Source: Pseudoxanthomonas gei
GTDB lineage: Bacteria > Pseudomonadota > Gammaproteobacteria > Xanthomonadales > Xanthomonadaceae
NCBI RefSeq assembly: GCF_010119615.1
Contig: NZ_QOVG01000004.1
Coordinates: 268,531-332,530 of the forward strand
DNA length: 64,000 nucleotides
Direction: 5' to 3'
The notes under the pieces are model-generated. The model saw only the letters and a program-made list of their open reading frames with translations, did no database searches and was not told the DNA's origin. Made by a program: the position numbers and the translations under genes. Position 1 is the first letter of the stretch; each line of letters opens with the position of its first letter. Shown here in pieces: positions 56,867-64,000 of the stretch.

Positions 56867-57231
56867 TGAAGGTCGCGGGCGCCAACGACACGCTGCGGCA
56901 TGACTGCCTGCAAGCCGTCGTCTTGTCACGGCTGCTGGCTGCCGATGAGCTGGACGCGGCGCTTGAGGCGGGGCTGATGGCCTTCGTGCCCTGCCCTGCC
57001 TGCGATGCAGGTGCTGCCGCCGAATTGCAGGAGGCCCAGCGGAAAATCGCCGACGCATGGGCCGCGCGCGATCGCTACCGGGCCCGCAATACGCGGCTGG
57101 AGCGTCTGGAGTCCGAGCGCGAGGCGCGCCGAGCGCGCAGCCAGGTTGCCACCCGCACGGCACTGCCGGCAGCGGTAACGGCGGTGCTGGAACGGGCCAA
57201 GGCGCGAGCCGCCGAACGCGGTGCCAAATGA
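56866..57231 (+). CDS. Hypothetical protein, 121 aa, coiled-coil, coupled to crotonase
   Basis: Not recognised. A small helical N-terminal half (CLQAVVLSRLLAADELDAALEAGL) with a CPAC pair, then a Glu/Arg/Ala-rich coiled coil (RDRYRARNTRLERLESEREA) and a basic tail. ATG 56866 overlaps the crotonase stop. It lies between the crotonase and nth. The CxxC pair could bind a metal. No activity is inferred. Confidence 0.75.
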   Translation: MKVAGANDTLRHDCLQAVVLSRLLAADELDAALEAGLMAFVPCPACDAGAAAELQEAQRKIADAWAARDRYRARNTRLERLESEREARRARSQVATRTALPAAVTAVLERAKARAAERGAK

Positions 57232-57386
57232 GCGCGAAGCGGGCTCGCAATACTTCAGGTGCGGAAGAGGCCTTGCGTGGCTCGCCCGCAAGGCCTGCCG
57301 CCATCGCTGGTTCCGTTATCGATGGCCGCGTCGGTCACGCAAAGCCATTGCCAACAAGGCCGGCGCGCGCAACAGCGCCAGCGGTC

Positions 57387-58073
57387 ATGCCCACGGCGTC
57401 CTACCGGAAGGCAGCCGGATCAACCAGACTGAAGCCGGACGAAGTGCGCGAGATGTTCTCGCGCCTGGCCGAACTCAACCCGCATCCCACCACCGAGCTC
57501 GCCTACAGCACTCCTTTCGAGCTGCTGGTGGCCGTGATCCTGTCGGCGCAGGCCACCGACGTGGGCGTCAACAAGGCCACGCGCCGTCTGTACCCGGTCG
57601 CCAACACGCCTGCGGCGATCCTCGCCCTGGGCGAGGACGGGTTGAAGCCCTACATCGCCACCATCGGCCTGTTCAACGCGAAGGCGAAGAACGTCATCGC
57701 GACCTGTCGCATCCTGGTCGAGGAATATGCAGGCGAGGTGCCACGCGACCGCGCCGCGCTCGAGGCATTGCCGGGCGTCGGCCGCAAGACCGCCAACGTG
57801 GTGATGAACACCGCTTTCGGCGAGCCCACCATCGCCGTGGACACGCATATTTTCCGCGTTTCCAATCGCACTGGACTGGCACCGGGCAAGGATGTCCGCG
57901 CGGTCGAGGACCGGTTGATGAAGGTCGTGCCCGAGGACTACAGGCAGGATGCGCATCATTGGTTGATCCTGCATGGCCGCTATGCATGCAAGGCGCGCAA
58001 ACCCGACTGCCCGCAATGCGTGATCCGCGACCTGTGCAGGTTCAGGGACAAGACGCCCGGGCCAGCGCCCTAG
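57387..58073 (+). CDS. nth: Endonuclease III
   Basis: A 228-aa DNA glycosylase/AP lyase removing oxidised pyrimidines. The HhH motif [12 protein letters not shown] contains the catalytic Lys, VDTHIFRV the catalytic Asp, and the C-terminal [17 protein letters not shown] ligates a [4Fe-4S] cluster (C-x6-C-x2-C-x5-C). I chose ATG 57387; an in-frame ATG at 57228 overlaps the preceding stop and would add 53 low-complexity residues. It converges with arsH, sharing the CTAG at 58070-58073. Confidence 0.95.
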   Translation: MPTASYRKAAGSTRLKPDEVREMFSRLAELNPHPTTELAYSTPFELLVAVILSAQATDVGVNKATRRLYPVANTPAAILALGEDGLKPYIATIGLFNAKAKNVIATCRILVEEYAGEVPRDRAALEALPGVGRKTANVVMNTAFGEPTIAVDTHIFRVSNRTGLAPGKDVRAVEDRLMKVVPEDYRQDAHHWLILHGRYACKARKPDCPQCVIRDLCRFRDKTPGPAP

Positions 58074-58828
58074 GAATTGCTGGCAGCGCTGGCGAACTCC
58101 GCCATCGCCTTCGCACTTTCCTTGCGCTCCGAATAGCGGTCGGTCAGCTGATCGATCTGCGGGCGCAGCAACAGGGTGAAACGCACCAGCTCTTCCATCA
58201 CGTCCACGATGCGGTCGTAGTACGCCGAAGGACGCATGCGTCCAGCTTCGTCGAATTCCTTCCAGGCGGTGGCCACGCTGGACTGGTTGGGGATGGTGAA
58301 CATGCGCATCCAGCGCCCCAGGATGCGCAGCGTGTTGACCGCGTTGAAGGACTGCGAGCCACCGGACACCTGCATCACCGCCAGCGTGCGGCCCTGGGTC
58401 GGCCGCACCGCGCCCATCGACAACGGCAGCTGGTCGATCTGCGCCTTCATCAAGCCGGTGACCTGTCCGTGGCGTTCTGGACTGCACCACACCTGGCCTT
58501 CGGACCACAGCGACAGCGCGCGCAGTTCATGCACGGCCGGATGGTCGTCGCCTGCAACCTGGTCCGGGAATGGCAGGTCGCGCGGATCGAAGATGCGTGT
58601 TTCCGCACCCAGCCACTGCAGGATGCGCGCCGCCTCTTCGGTAGCCAGGCGCGAGAACGAACGCTCGCGCAGCGACCCGTACAGCAGCAGGATGCGTGGC
58701 GCGTGGCCCGCGTCGCCCGCTTTCCACAGCGGGGAGGGCAGCAGTTCCCGCTGTAGCGCAGGCATCACGTCAGCGTCGTGCAGCAACCGCAGGCGATCGA
58801 CGGGCGCGGTTTGATTCATAAGGTTCAT
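58070..58828 (-). CDS. arsH: ArsH family NADPH-dependent FMN reductase
   Basis: A 252-aa flavoprotein that oxidises trivalent organoarsenicals. It has the flavodoxin-like [58 protein letters not shown] and [18 protein letters not shown] segments. ATG 58828 overlaps the acr3 stop. Last gene of the arsR-arsC-acr3-arsH operon. Confidence 0.96.
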   Translation of the reverse strand: MNLMNQTAPVDRLRLLHDADVMPALQRELLPSPLWKAGDAGHAPRILLLYGSLRERSFSRLATEEAARILQWLGAETRIFDPRDLPFPDQVAGDDHPAVHELRALSLWSEGQVWCSPERHGQVTGLMKAQIDQLPLSMGAVRPTQGRTLAVMQVSGGSQSFNAVNTLRILGRWMRMFTIPNQSSVATAWKEFDEAGRMRPSAYYDRIVDVMEELVRFTLLLRPQIDQLTDRYSERKESAKAMAEFASAASNS

Positions 58829-59916
58829 GGCGCCGCTTCCGGTGCATTGCGAACCGCGAGTGGAGCGGTGTCGACGAAGTAACGGCGGCCCAGCCACAAG
58901 GCAACGTGCACGAGTGCAATCAGCACCGGCACTTCCACCAGCGGGCCGATCACCGCGGCGAAGGCAACCGGCGAGGCCAGGCCGAAGGCGGCAATGGCCA
59001 CCGCGATGGCCAGCTCGAAATTGTTGCTGGCCGCCGTGAAGGCAAGTGCGGTGGTGCGCGGATAATCCACGTCGATCCACTTGCCCATCAGGAAGCTGAC
59101 CACGAACATCACCAGGAAGTAGATGGAGAGCGGCAGCGCGATCCGCAGCGCATCCACGGGCAGGCGCAGGACATCGCCACCTTTCAGGCTGAACATGGCG
59201 ACGATGGTGAACAGCAGCGCCACCAGCGTGAACGGCCCGATGCGCGGCAGGAACACCTGCTCGTACCAGTTGTCGCCCTTGCGCTGGCGCAACACCCGGC
59301 GGGTCAGGTATCCGGCCAGGAAGGGAATACCCAGGTAGACCAGCACGGCCCTGGCGATGGTCCAGAAGCTCACATCGACCACCCTGCCCGCCAGCCCGAA
59401 CAGCGGTGGCAGCACGCTCAGGAACAACCACGCATACACGCTGAAGAACAGGATCTGGAAGATCGAATTGAACGCAACCAGCCCGGCCACGTACTGGTTG
59501 TCGCCACAGGCAAGCTGGTTCCAGACCAGGACCATGGCGATGCAGCGCGCCAGTCCGATCAGGATCACGCCGGTCATGTATTCGGGCTGGTCGTGCAGGA
59601 AAAAAACCGCAAGGCCGAACATCAGCACCGGTCCGATCAGCCAGTTCTGCACCAGCGACAGCAGCAGCACGCGGCGGTCGGCGAATACGCGGTGCAGTTC
59701 CTCGTAATGCACCCTGGCCAGGGGCGGGAACATCATCACGATCAGCCCGATGGCGATGGGCAGGTTGGTGCCGCCCACCGAGAGCTGTTCCATCAGTTGC
59801 GGCAGCCCCTTGAACGCTGCGCCCAGGACAACGCCCAGTGCCATCGCGGCGAAAATCCACAGGGTCAGGTAGCGATCCAGGAATGACAGTCGCCGTGGCG
59901 ATGGCAAGACGCTCAT
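58825..59916 (-). CDS. acr3: Arsenite efflux permease of the ACR3 family
   Basis: A 363-aa, ten-helix BART-superfamily transporter that expels arsenite. Diagnostic segments: [40 protein letters not shown] (with the essential Cys of ACR3) and [22 protein letters not shown]. It overlaps arsC (ATGA at 59913-59916) and arsH. No ArsB is present. Confidence 0.97.
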   Translation of the reverse strand: MSVLPSPRRLSFLDRYLTLWIFAAMALGVVLGAAFKGLPQLMEQLSVGGTNLPIAIGLIVMMFPPLARVHYEELHRVFADRRVLLLSLVQNWLIGPVLMFGLAVFFLHDQPEYMTGVILIGLARCIAMVLVWNQLACGDNQYVAGLVAFNSIFQILFFSVYAWLFLSVLPPLFGLAGRVVDVSFWTIARAVLVYLGIPFLAGYLTRRVLRQRKGDNWYEQVFLPRIGPFTLVALLFTIVAMFSLKGGDVLRLPVDALRIALPLSIYFLVMFVVSFLMGKWIDVDYPRTTALAFTAASNNFELAIAVAIAAFGLASPVAFAAVIGPLVEVPVLIALVHVALWLGRRYFVDTAPLAVRNAPEAAP

Positions 59917-60359
59917 GGTCCGTCCTGCACGCGCTGCCCGCGATCATCCACGACGCGCTCGCCATCTTCCTTGGTGAACGCGCCACGCTGCCCCTGCGGC
60001 AAAAGCTCCAGCACGCGTTCGGAGGGACGGCACAGGGCAACGCCCAGTGGCGAGACCACGATGGGCCGATTGATCAGGCTCGGGTGCTGCAGCATGGCAT
60101 CGACCAGCGCCGCATCGGCCAGATCCGGATTTCCCAGGCCCAGCTCGTCGAAAAGCGTGCCCTTTTCGCGCAGCAGCGCGCGCGGGCTGATGTCCATGCG
60201 GGTAATCAGCGACTCCAGCATCGTGCGGCTGGGCGGCGTCTTCAGATACTCCACCACGTGCGGCTCGATGCCGGCATTGCGGATCATCGCCAGGGTGTTG
60301 CGCGAAGTACCGCATTCGGGGTTGTGGTAGATGACGATATCGGGACAGGAAGATGTCAT
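59913..60359 (-). CDS. arsC: Glutaredoxin-dependent arsenate reductase
   Basis: A 148-aa Spx/ArsC-fold enzyme reducing arsenate to arsenite. The catalytic Cys lies in [13 protein letters not shown], and the three oxyanion-binding arginines are in ALLREKG, INRPIV and LCRPSE. Overlaps acr3 by 4 nt; 75 bp from arsR. Confidence 0.97.
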   Translation of the reverse strand: MTSSCPDIVIYHNPECGTSRNTLAMIRNAGIEPHVVEYLKTPPSRTMLESLITRMDISPRALLREKGTLFDELGLGNPDLADAALVDAMLQHPSLINRPIVVSPLGVALCRPSERVLELLPQGQRGAFTKEDGERVVDDRGQRVQDGP

Positions 60360-60434
60360 GTGCGTGCTCGATTCGATGTGGGCTGGAAGACGGCGGGATT
60401 TTCGTTCAAGAATGGGCAGCGCCGGAAACCACTA

Positions 60435-60770
60435 CTACGCGCGCTTGCGCCTGGCCTTCGCGGCGCCCGGCTTGCAAGCCGAGGGTTCGCCCGCGCAGCA
60501 GTTCTCGGTCAGGTAGTCGACCAGGCCCTGCATGGCGGTGAAGTTGGCGCGGTAGGTGATGCTGCGGCCGGCCTGGTCCGAATCGATCAGGCCGGCCTGC
60601 GCCAGCGCCTTGAGGTGGAATGACAGGGTGGACGCACTCATGCCCAGCCGGGCGATCAGGTCGCCGGGCGTGGAGCCGGAAGGGCCCAGCTGGACCAGAT
60701 GGCGGAACACGGCCAGGCGCGACTTCTGTGCAAGCGCGGCAAGGGACACGACAGCGGACTCGAGCTTCAT
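60435..60770 (-). CDS. arsR: ArsR family arsenic-responsive repressor
   Basis: A 111-aa winged-HTH repressor (STLSFHLKALAQAGLIDSDQAGR...TYRAN). The metal site is not the usual ELCVCDL in the recognition helix; instead Cys cluster near the C-terminus (ENCCAGEPSACKP), as in the alternative C-terminal-site ArsR subgroup, followed by a basic tail. It should derepress the operon with trivalent arsenic. Its operator is the palindrome 2 nt upstream (60773-60796). Confidence 0.95.
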   Translation of the reverse strand: MKLESAVVSLAALAQKSRLAVFRHLVQLGPSGSTPGDLIARLGMSASTLSFHLKALAQAGLIDSDQAGRSITYRANFTAMQGLVDYLTENCCAGEPSACKPGAAKARRKRA

Positions 60771-60772
60771 TA

Positions 60773-60796
60773 TTCGATAATAGTGGAATTATCGAA
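60773..60796. promoter_or_regulatory. ArsR operator palindrome
   Basis: A perfect 9-bp inverted repeat TTCGATAAT, 6-nt spacer, ATTATCGAA, immediately upstream of the arsR start. The position would block transcription or ribosome access and fits autoregulation. Confidence 0.85.
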
Positions 60797-60934
60797 ACTG
60801 GCAAGTGGCACGCGACACGTCGCGCGACATGCATGCAAAAGTGTCACGGCAGCGAAATAAGACAGCTTTGTCACAATAACGCCATCTTCACGGACTAGCC
60901 TGCGCGGCATCTTCCCACTGCCGCAGGGCTTCCC

Positions 60935-62119
60935 ATGAAACCGTACCGCTCCCTCCTTACCCTCGCCCTGCTAGCGGCGCTGGCCGCTCCCGCCGCGCAT
61001 GCCGAAGTCGCGCTCGATGTCATCGGCGGTTCGGAAATTTCCTTCGAAGGACTGGTCCAGGCCGACTTCTACAACTTCGACACCGATGGCATCGACTACG
61101 GCGCCGATGTCTCCACCGACCTGGACGGCAAGGATTACCTGCAGGAACTGCGCCGCGCCGAACTCGTGCTCAAGGGCAAGGGCCCGGGCAACATCGAATG
61201 GGTGCTGGGCTACGACGCCAAGGACGACAAGTGGCTGGATGCCAACGTCAAGTACAAGTTCGGCAACAACGCCAACCATTTCATCCAGGTCGGCCAGTTC
61301 AAGCAGCCCGGCGCGACCATGGAAGAGTTGTCCTCGACCAAGAACAACGACTTCATTTCCAAGTCCTCGATCACCAACAGCCTGGGCACGCCGCGCCGCG
61401 TGGGCGTGCAGTACAACTATGGCGACAACAACTGGGCGCTGACCGCCAGCTACTTCGGCCGCGAACTGACCCGCAACCGCGAGCATGGCAGCGGCTATGC
61501 CGTGCGCGGCTACTGGGCCCCGATCAACGAGGCCGGCAATATCCTGCACTTCGGTGCCTCCTACATCGACAAGGACACCGACAGCGACGGCATCCGCCTG
61601 CGCGCCCGCCCGATGGCCGACATGGTGCCCACGCGCTTCGTCGACACCGGCAGCAGCCTGACCAGCGCCGCCAGCCTCAACAACCACACCGACCGCGTCA
61701 GCGTGATCGGCGCCGAGGCCCTGTGGGTCACTGGCCCGTTCAAGCTGCAGGGCGAATACATGACCATCGACGCGCAGCGTTACGGCGGCCCGGCCGACTT
61801 CACCGGTAGCGGCTACTACGTGTCCGGCCTGTGGAACCTGACCGGCGAGACCTGGGGCTACAAGGCCGGCGTGCCGACCACGCCGCTGCCGAGCGAGCCG
61901 ACCAAGGGCCTGTGGCAGCTTGGCCTGCGCTATGACGCCATCGACCTGACCGACGGCGCAGTGGTCGGCGGCGAGATGGACAGCATCACCGCGGGCGTCA
62001 ACTGGTACTGGCGTTCCAACTTCAAGTTCATGCTGAACTACGCGATGGTCAACCAGGAAAAGGGCGTGCTGGAAGACAATCCCAACATGCTGGAAGCGCG
62101 CGTCCAGTTCTACTGGTAA
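60935..62119 (+). CDS. OprO/OprP-like phosphate-selective porin
   Basis: A 394-aa outer-membrane barrel. A signal peptide (to PAAHAEV) precedes strands typical of the Porin_O_P family: LRRAELVLKGKG, VGQFKQPGATMEEL, GVQYNYGDNNWALTASYFG, and a terminal VQFYW whose last aromatic residue fits BAM recognition. Specificity (orthophosphate versus polyphosphate) is not readable. GTGTCAC (60841) and TTGTCAC (60868) upstream resemble Pho half-sites but are not at 11-bp spacing. Followed by a terminator. Confidence 0.92.
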   Translation: MKPYRSLLTLALLAALAAPAAHAEVALDVIGGSEISFEGLVQADFYNFDTDGIDYGADVSTDLDGKDYLQELRRAELVLKGKGPGNIEWVLGYDAKDDKWLDANVKYKFGNNANHFIQVGQFKQPGATMEELSSTKNNDFISKSSITNSLGTPRRVGVQYNYGDNNWALTASYFGRELTRNREHGSGYAVRGYWAPINEAGNILHFGASYIDKDTDSDGIRLRARPMADMVPTRFVDTGSSLTSAASLNNHTDRVSVIGAEALWVTGPFKLQGEYMTIDAQRYGGPADFTGSGYYVSGLWNLTGETWGYKAGVPTTPLPSEPTKGLWQLGLRYDAIDLTDGAVVGGEMDSITAGVNWYWRSNFKFMLNYAMVNQEKGVLEDNPNMLEARVQFYW

Positions 62120-62154
62120 TCCGCAACCAATCGCTCCTCTCATTGCTTCATTTC

Positions 62155-62183
62155 AAGCGCGGCCCAAGGCCGCGCTTTTTTTT
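62155..62183 (+). terminator. Terminator of the porin gene
   Basis: AAGCGCGGCC, CAA, GGCCGCGCTT with an eight-T run, 36 nt after the stop at 62119. Confidence 0.95.
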
Positions 62184-62358
62184 GCTTCGCATCCGTGCAA
62201 CCGCTGCGTGGCCGGGACCATCAGCCCCGCCCCGGTATCGGCTTGAGCCGGCAGCTTGCCCATGTCCAGGCCGTCCGCGCAATCCCCGGCGGCCGGCCGG
62301 GAGCGGAGGTGGATCGCCCCGCTCCGCCGATTGCCGAGGCATGCCGGGTTAGGTCACC

Positions 62359-62610
62359 GAGCTCTGTCGAGGAGTAGCGGACCTCTGCGATGGGGTCGCC
62401 GAGCTGTATGGAAGGGTCCGGGACCTCTTCGGAGAGGTCGCGGAGCCATATGGAAGGGTCCCGGACCCATCCGGAGAGGTCGCGGAGCCACACGGAAGGG
62501 TTCCTGACCCATCCGGAGAGGTCGCGGAGCCGTATGGAAGGCTCGCGGACCTATCCGGAAAGGTTCTGGAGCTATACGGAAAGGTCCTGGAGCTATACGG
62601 AGAGCTCCCA
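62359..62610. repeat. Twelve tandem 21-bp hairpin units, second locus
   Basis: Twelve units with exact 21-bp period, beginning GACC or GAGC alternately. Most have a complementary right arm: GACCTC/GAGGTC, GAGCC/GGCTC, GAGCT/AGCTC. The stems thus covary though the loop-side CGGAnAG is kept. A degenerate thirteenth follows at 62611. It lies between the porin terminator and the pstS promoter; the 664-bp gap holds no gene I trust. Confidence 0.88.
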
Positions 62611-62742
62611 GTCATCTCCGGCGAGCCGGCCGGGTTATCCGACGGCCGCGGCGGCCGGCCGCCTCGACACCCGGCGCCAGCGTGCACAGGCCGTTGCCTC
62701 TGCAAGGCTTCCTTCTACCGTCGAGGGGTGAATCGGACACCG

Positions 62743-62782
62743 GCGTCATCTGCCTGTCATCCAGCAGTCGCGGCACTGTCAC
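62743..62782 (+). promoter_or_regulatory. Extended Pho box upstream of pstS
   Basis: Four direct half-sites at exact 11-bp steps: GCGTCAT (62743), CTGTCAT (62754), CAGTCGC (62765) and CTGTCAC (62776), against the PhoB consensus CTGTCAT. A TATGGAAT (62791-62798) lies where a PhoB-dependent -10 is expected. It should make pstS phosphate-starvation induced. Confidence 0.82.
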
Positions 62783-62847
62783 CCAATGGTTATGGAATAG
62801 CCGCGAGCGGGATGACCCGCATCATCCACTTCCCAGGAGCCCACCCA

Positions 62848-63867
62848 GTGTTCAACTCCCTCAAATTGCGCGTCGCGGTGCTGGCCATCGCGGCCGCCTT
62901 GTCGGCCAATGCAATGGCCGCCGATGTCACCGGCGCCGGTGCCTCGTTCGTCTACCCGGCCATGTCCAAGTGGTCGGCCGACTACGCCAAGGCCAGCAGC
63001 AAGCAGGTCAACTACCAGTCCATCGGTTCCGGCGGCGGCATTGCCCAGATCAAGGCTGGCACGGTCGATTTCGGCTCGTCCGACGCGCCGCTGAAGCCCG
63101 ACGAACTGGCCAAGGCCGGGCTGGCGCAGTTCCCGTCCGTGATCGGCGGCATCGTGCCGGTGATCAACGTGCCGGGCGTCGCCGCTGGCGCGATGAAGCT
63201 GGATGGCGAAACCCTGGCCAACATCTTCCTGGGCAAGATCACCAAGTGGAACGACCCGGCCATCGCCGCCCTCAACGGCGGCCTGACCCTGCCCGACGCC
63301 AAGATCACCATCGTCCACCGTTCCGACGGTTCGGGCACCACCTTCAACTTCGTCAACTACCTGTCCAAGGTCAGCGGCGACTGGAAGAGCCAGGTCGGCG
63401 AAGGCACCACGGTCAAGTGGCCGGTGGGCATCGGCGGCAAGGGCAACGAAGGCGTGGCCGCCTACGTCAAGCAGATCAAGGGCGGCATCGGCTATGTCGA
63501 ACTGTCCTACGCGCTGCAGAACAAGATGTCCTACTCACGCCTGAAGAATGCCGAAGGCAACTTCATCGTCCCCAGCGACGACAGCTTCGCCGCGGCCGCC
63601 GCCAGCGCCAACTGGGGTGCCACCAAGGACTTCTACCTGGTCAACACCAATGCCCCGGGTGCGCAGTCCTGGCCGATCATCGCCACCAATTTCATCCTGA
63701 TGTACAAGCAGCCCAAGAATGCCGCCGGCGCCAAGGGCGCCAAGGAATTCTTCCGCTGGGTCTACGCCAACGGCGACGCGCAGGCCACCACGCTGGGTTA
63801 CGTGCCGCTGCCGGACGCGCTGGTCAAGCAGATCGAGACGTACTGGTCGCAGAACATGGCGTATTGA
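62848..63867 (+). CDS. pstS: Phosphate ABC transporter substrate-binding protein PstS
   Basis: A 339-aa periplasmic phosphate-binding protein. The signal peptide ends SANAMAAD; the mature protein starts VTGAGASFVYPAM and shows GSGGGIAQI, DFGSSDAPL, LGKITKWNDPAI, the phosphate-binding HRSDGSGTTFNFVNYLS and GNEGVAAYV. GTG 62848 is the chosen start, with AGGAGC ten nt upstream; an ATG at 62812 would bury the signal peptide. The rest of the pst operon, if present, lies beyond 63867 or elsewhere. Confidence 0.96.
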   Translation: MFNSLKLRVAVLAIAAALSANAMAADVTGAGASFVYPAMSKWSADYAKASSKQVNYQSIGSGGGIAQIKAGTVDFGSSDAPLKPDELAKAGLAQFPSVIGGIVPVINVPGVAAGAMKLDGETLANIFLGKITKWNDPAIAALNGGLTLPDAKITIVHRSDGSGTTFNFVNYLSKVSGDWKSQVGEGTTVKWPVGIGGKGNEGVAAYVKQIKGGIGYVELSYALQNKMSYSRLKNAEGNFIVPSDDSFAAAAASANWGATKDFYLVNTNAPGAQSWPIIATNFILMYKQPKNAAGAKGAKEFFRWVYANGDAQATTLGYVPLPDALVKQIETYWSQNMAY

Positions 63868-63899
63868 ACGAAGGGCTCTCTCCCCCAGGTCGTTCAGGG

Positions 63900-63928
63900 G
63901 CGCGGACCGGAAGGTCCGCGCTTTTTTT
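63900..63928 (+). terminator. Terminator after pstS
   Basis: GCGCGGACC, GGAA, GGTCCGCGC followed by seven T, 32 nt after the stop. A strong terminator here would limit readthrough to pst permease genes. From 63929 to the window end I see no gene. Confidence 0.92.
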
Positions 63929-64000
63929 GTTGGGAGACGGAAGGCGGGAGGTGAGCAGGAAGCAAGTACTGAAACTCGCCGCCCGTCCACGCTCCCCGCC

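Noticed and set aside
57228..57386. N-terminal extension of nth from ATG 57228
   Set aside because: The 53 extra residues are low-complexity with no family match, although the ATGA overlap makes this start possible.
60841..60874. Pho box upstream of the OprO/OprP-like porin
   Set aside because: GTGTCAC and TTGTCAC are present but 27 bp apart, not on the 11-bp register, with no intermediate half-sites.
62349..62731. Heptad-repeat frames on both strands at the second 21-bp array
   Set aside because: Same artefact of a 21-bp period; stem covariation argues for structure rather than protein.

Overview
The window looks like a chromosomal segment of a gamma-proteobacterium of the Xanthomonadaceae/Lysobacteraceae type. 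The evidence is high-GC DNA, GTAG-headed and GATCCCC-type palindromic intergenic repeats of the kind described in Xanthomonas, Stenotrophomonas and relatives, and the gene orders ribF-ileS-lspA-ispH and rplU-rpmA-obgE. No species can be named from sequence alone.

Layout. Positions 1-980 hold a REP-associated transposase (RAYT) inside a cluster of its presumed GTAG REP targets. Positions 980-6650 carry radA, a VOC protein, a sterol-desaturase/YhhN pair and a coupled TIGR03032/EF-hand pair. From 6650 to 23,300 lies an accessory-looking stretch: minisatellites, a 1866-aa autotransporter, a subtilisin-like protease with a PKD domain, a propeller-sensor histidine kinase with its LuxR-type regulator, a glycerophosphodiesterase, an array of eighteen 21-bp hairpin units, a haloperoxidase-like protein lacking its usual histidine motif, a thioredoxin and a host-attachment protein.

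Positions 23,548-38,599 form a 15-kb integrative element inserted at the 3' end of tRNA-Thr(CGT). It has a 17-bp direct repeat at its ends, a tyrosine integrase at the end away from the tRNA, and matching pairs of CTGTACCGG boxes just inside both ends. Its cargo is a five-gene block of unknown function whose gaps carry recurring TGAGGT boxes and a three-way-junction-like palindrome, a serine recombinase with its own palindrome, and a five-gene restriction-modification operon. That operon has two C5 cytosine methyltransferases (the first fused to a MerR-like HTH), two different McrB-like AAA proteins and a McrC-like nuclease, an arrangement like the GTP-dependent LlaJI/BsuMI systems. This is the strongest candidate for a novel system here.

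Positions 38,600-58,100 return to core chromosome: tRNA-Thr, ispH, lspA, ileS, ribF, murJ, rpsT, obgE, rpmA, rplU, uvrA, a thioesterase, a copper chaperone, two crotonases, sseA, a DUF1289-NUDIX fusion, an FKBP isomerase and nth. Positions 58,070-60,800 are an arsR-arsC-acr3-arsH arsenic operon with a perfect operator palindrome. The right end (60,935-63,930) is a phosphate-acquisition pair: an OprO/OprP-like porin and pstS, the latter preceded by an extended Pho box, with a second 21-bp hairpin array between them.
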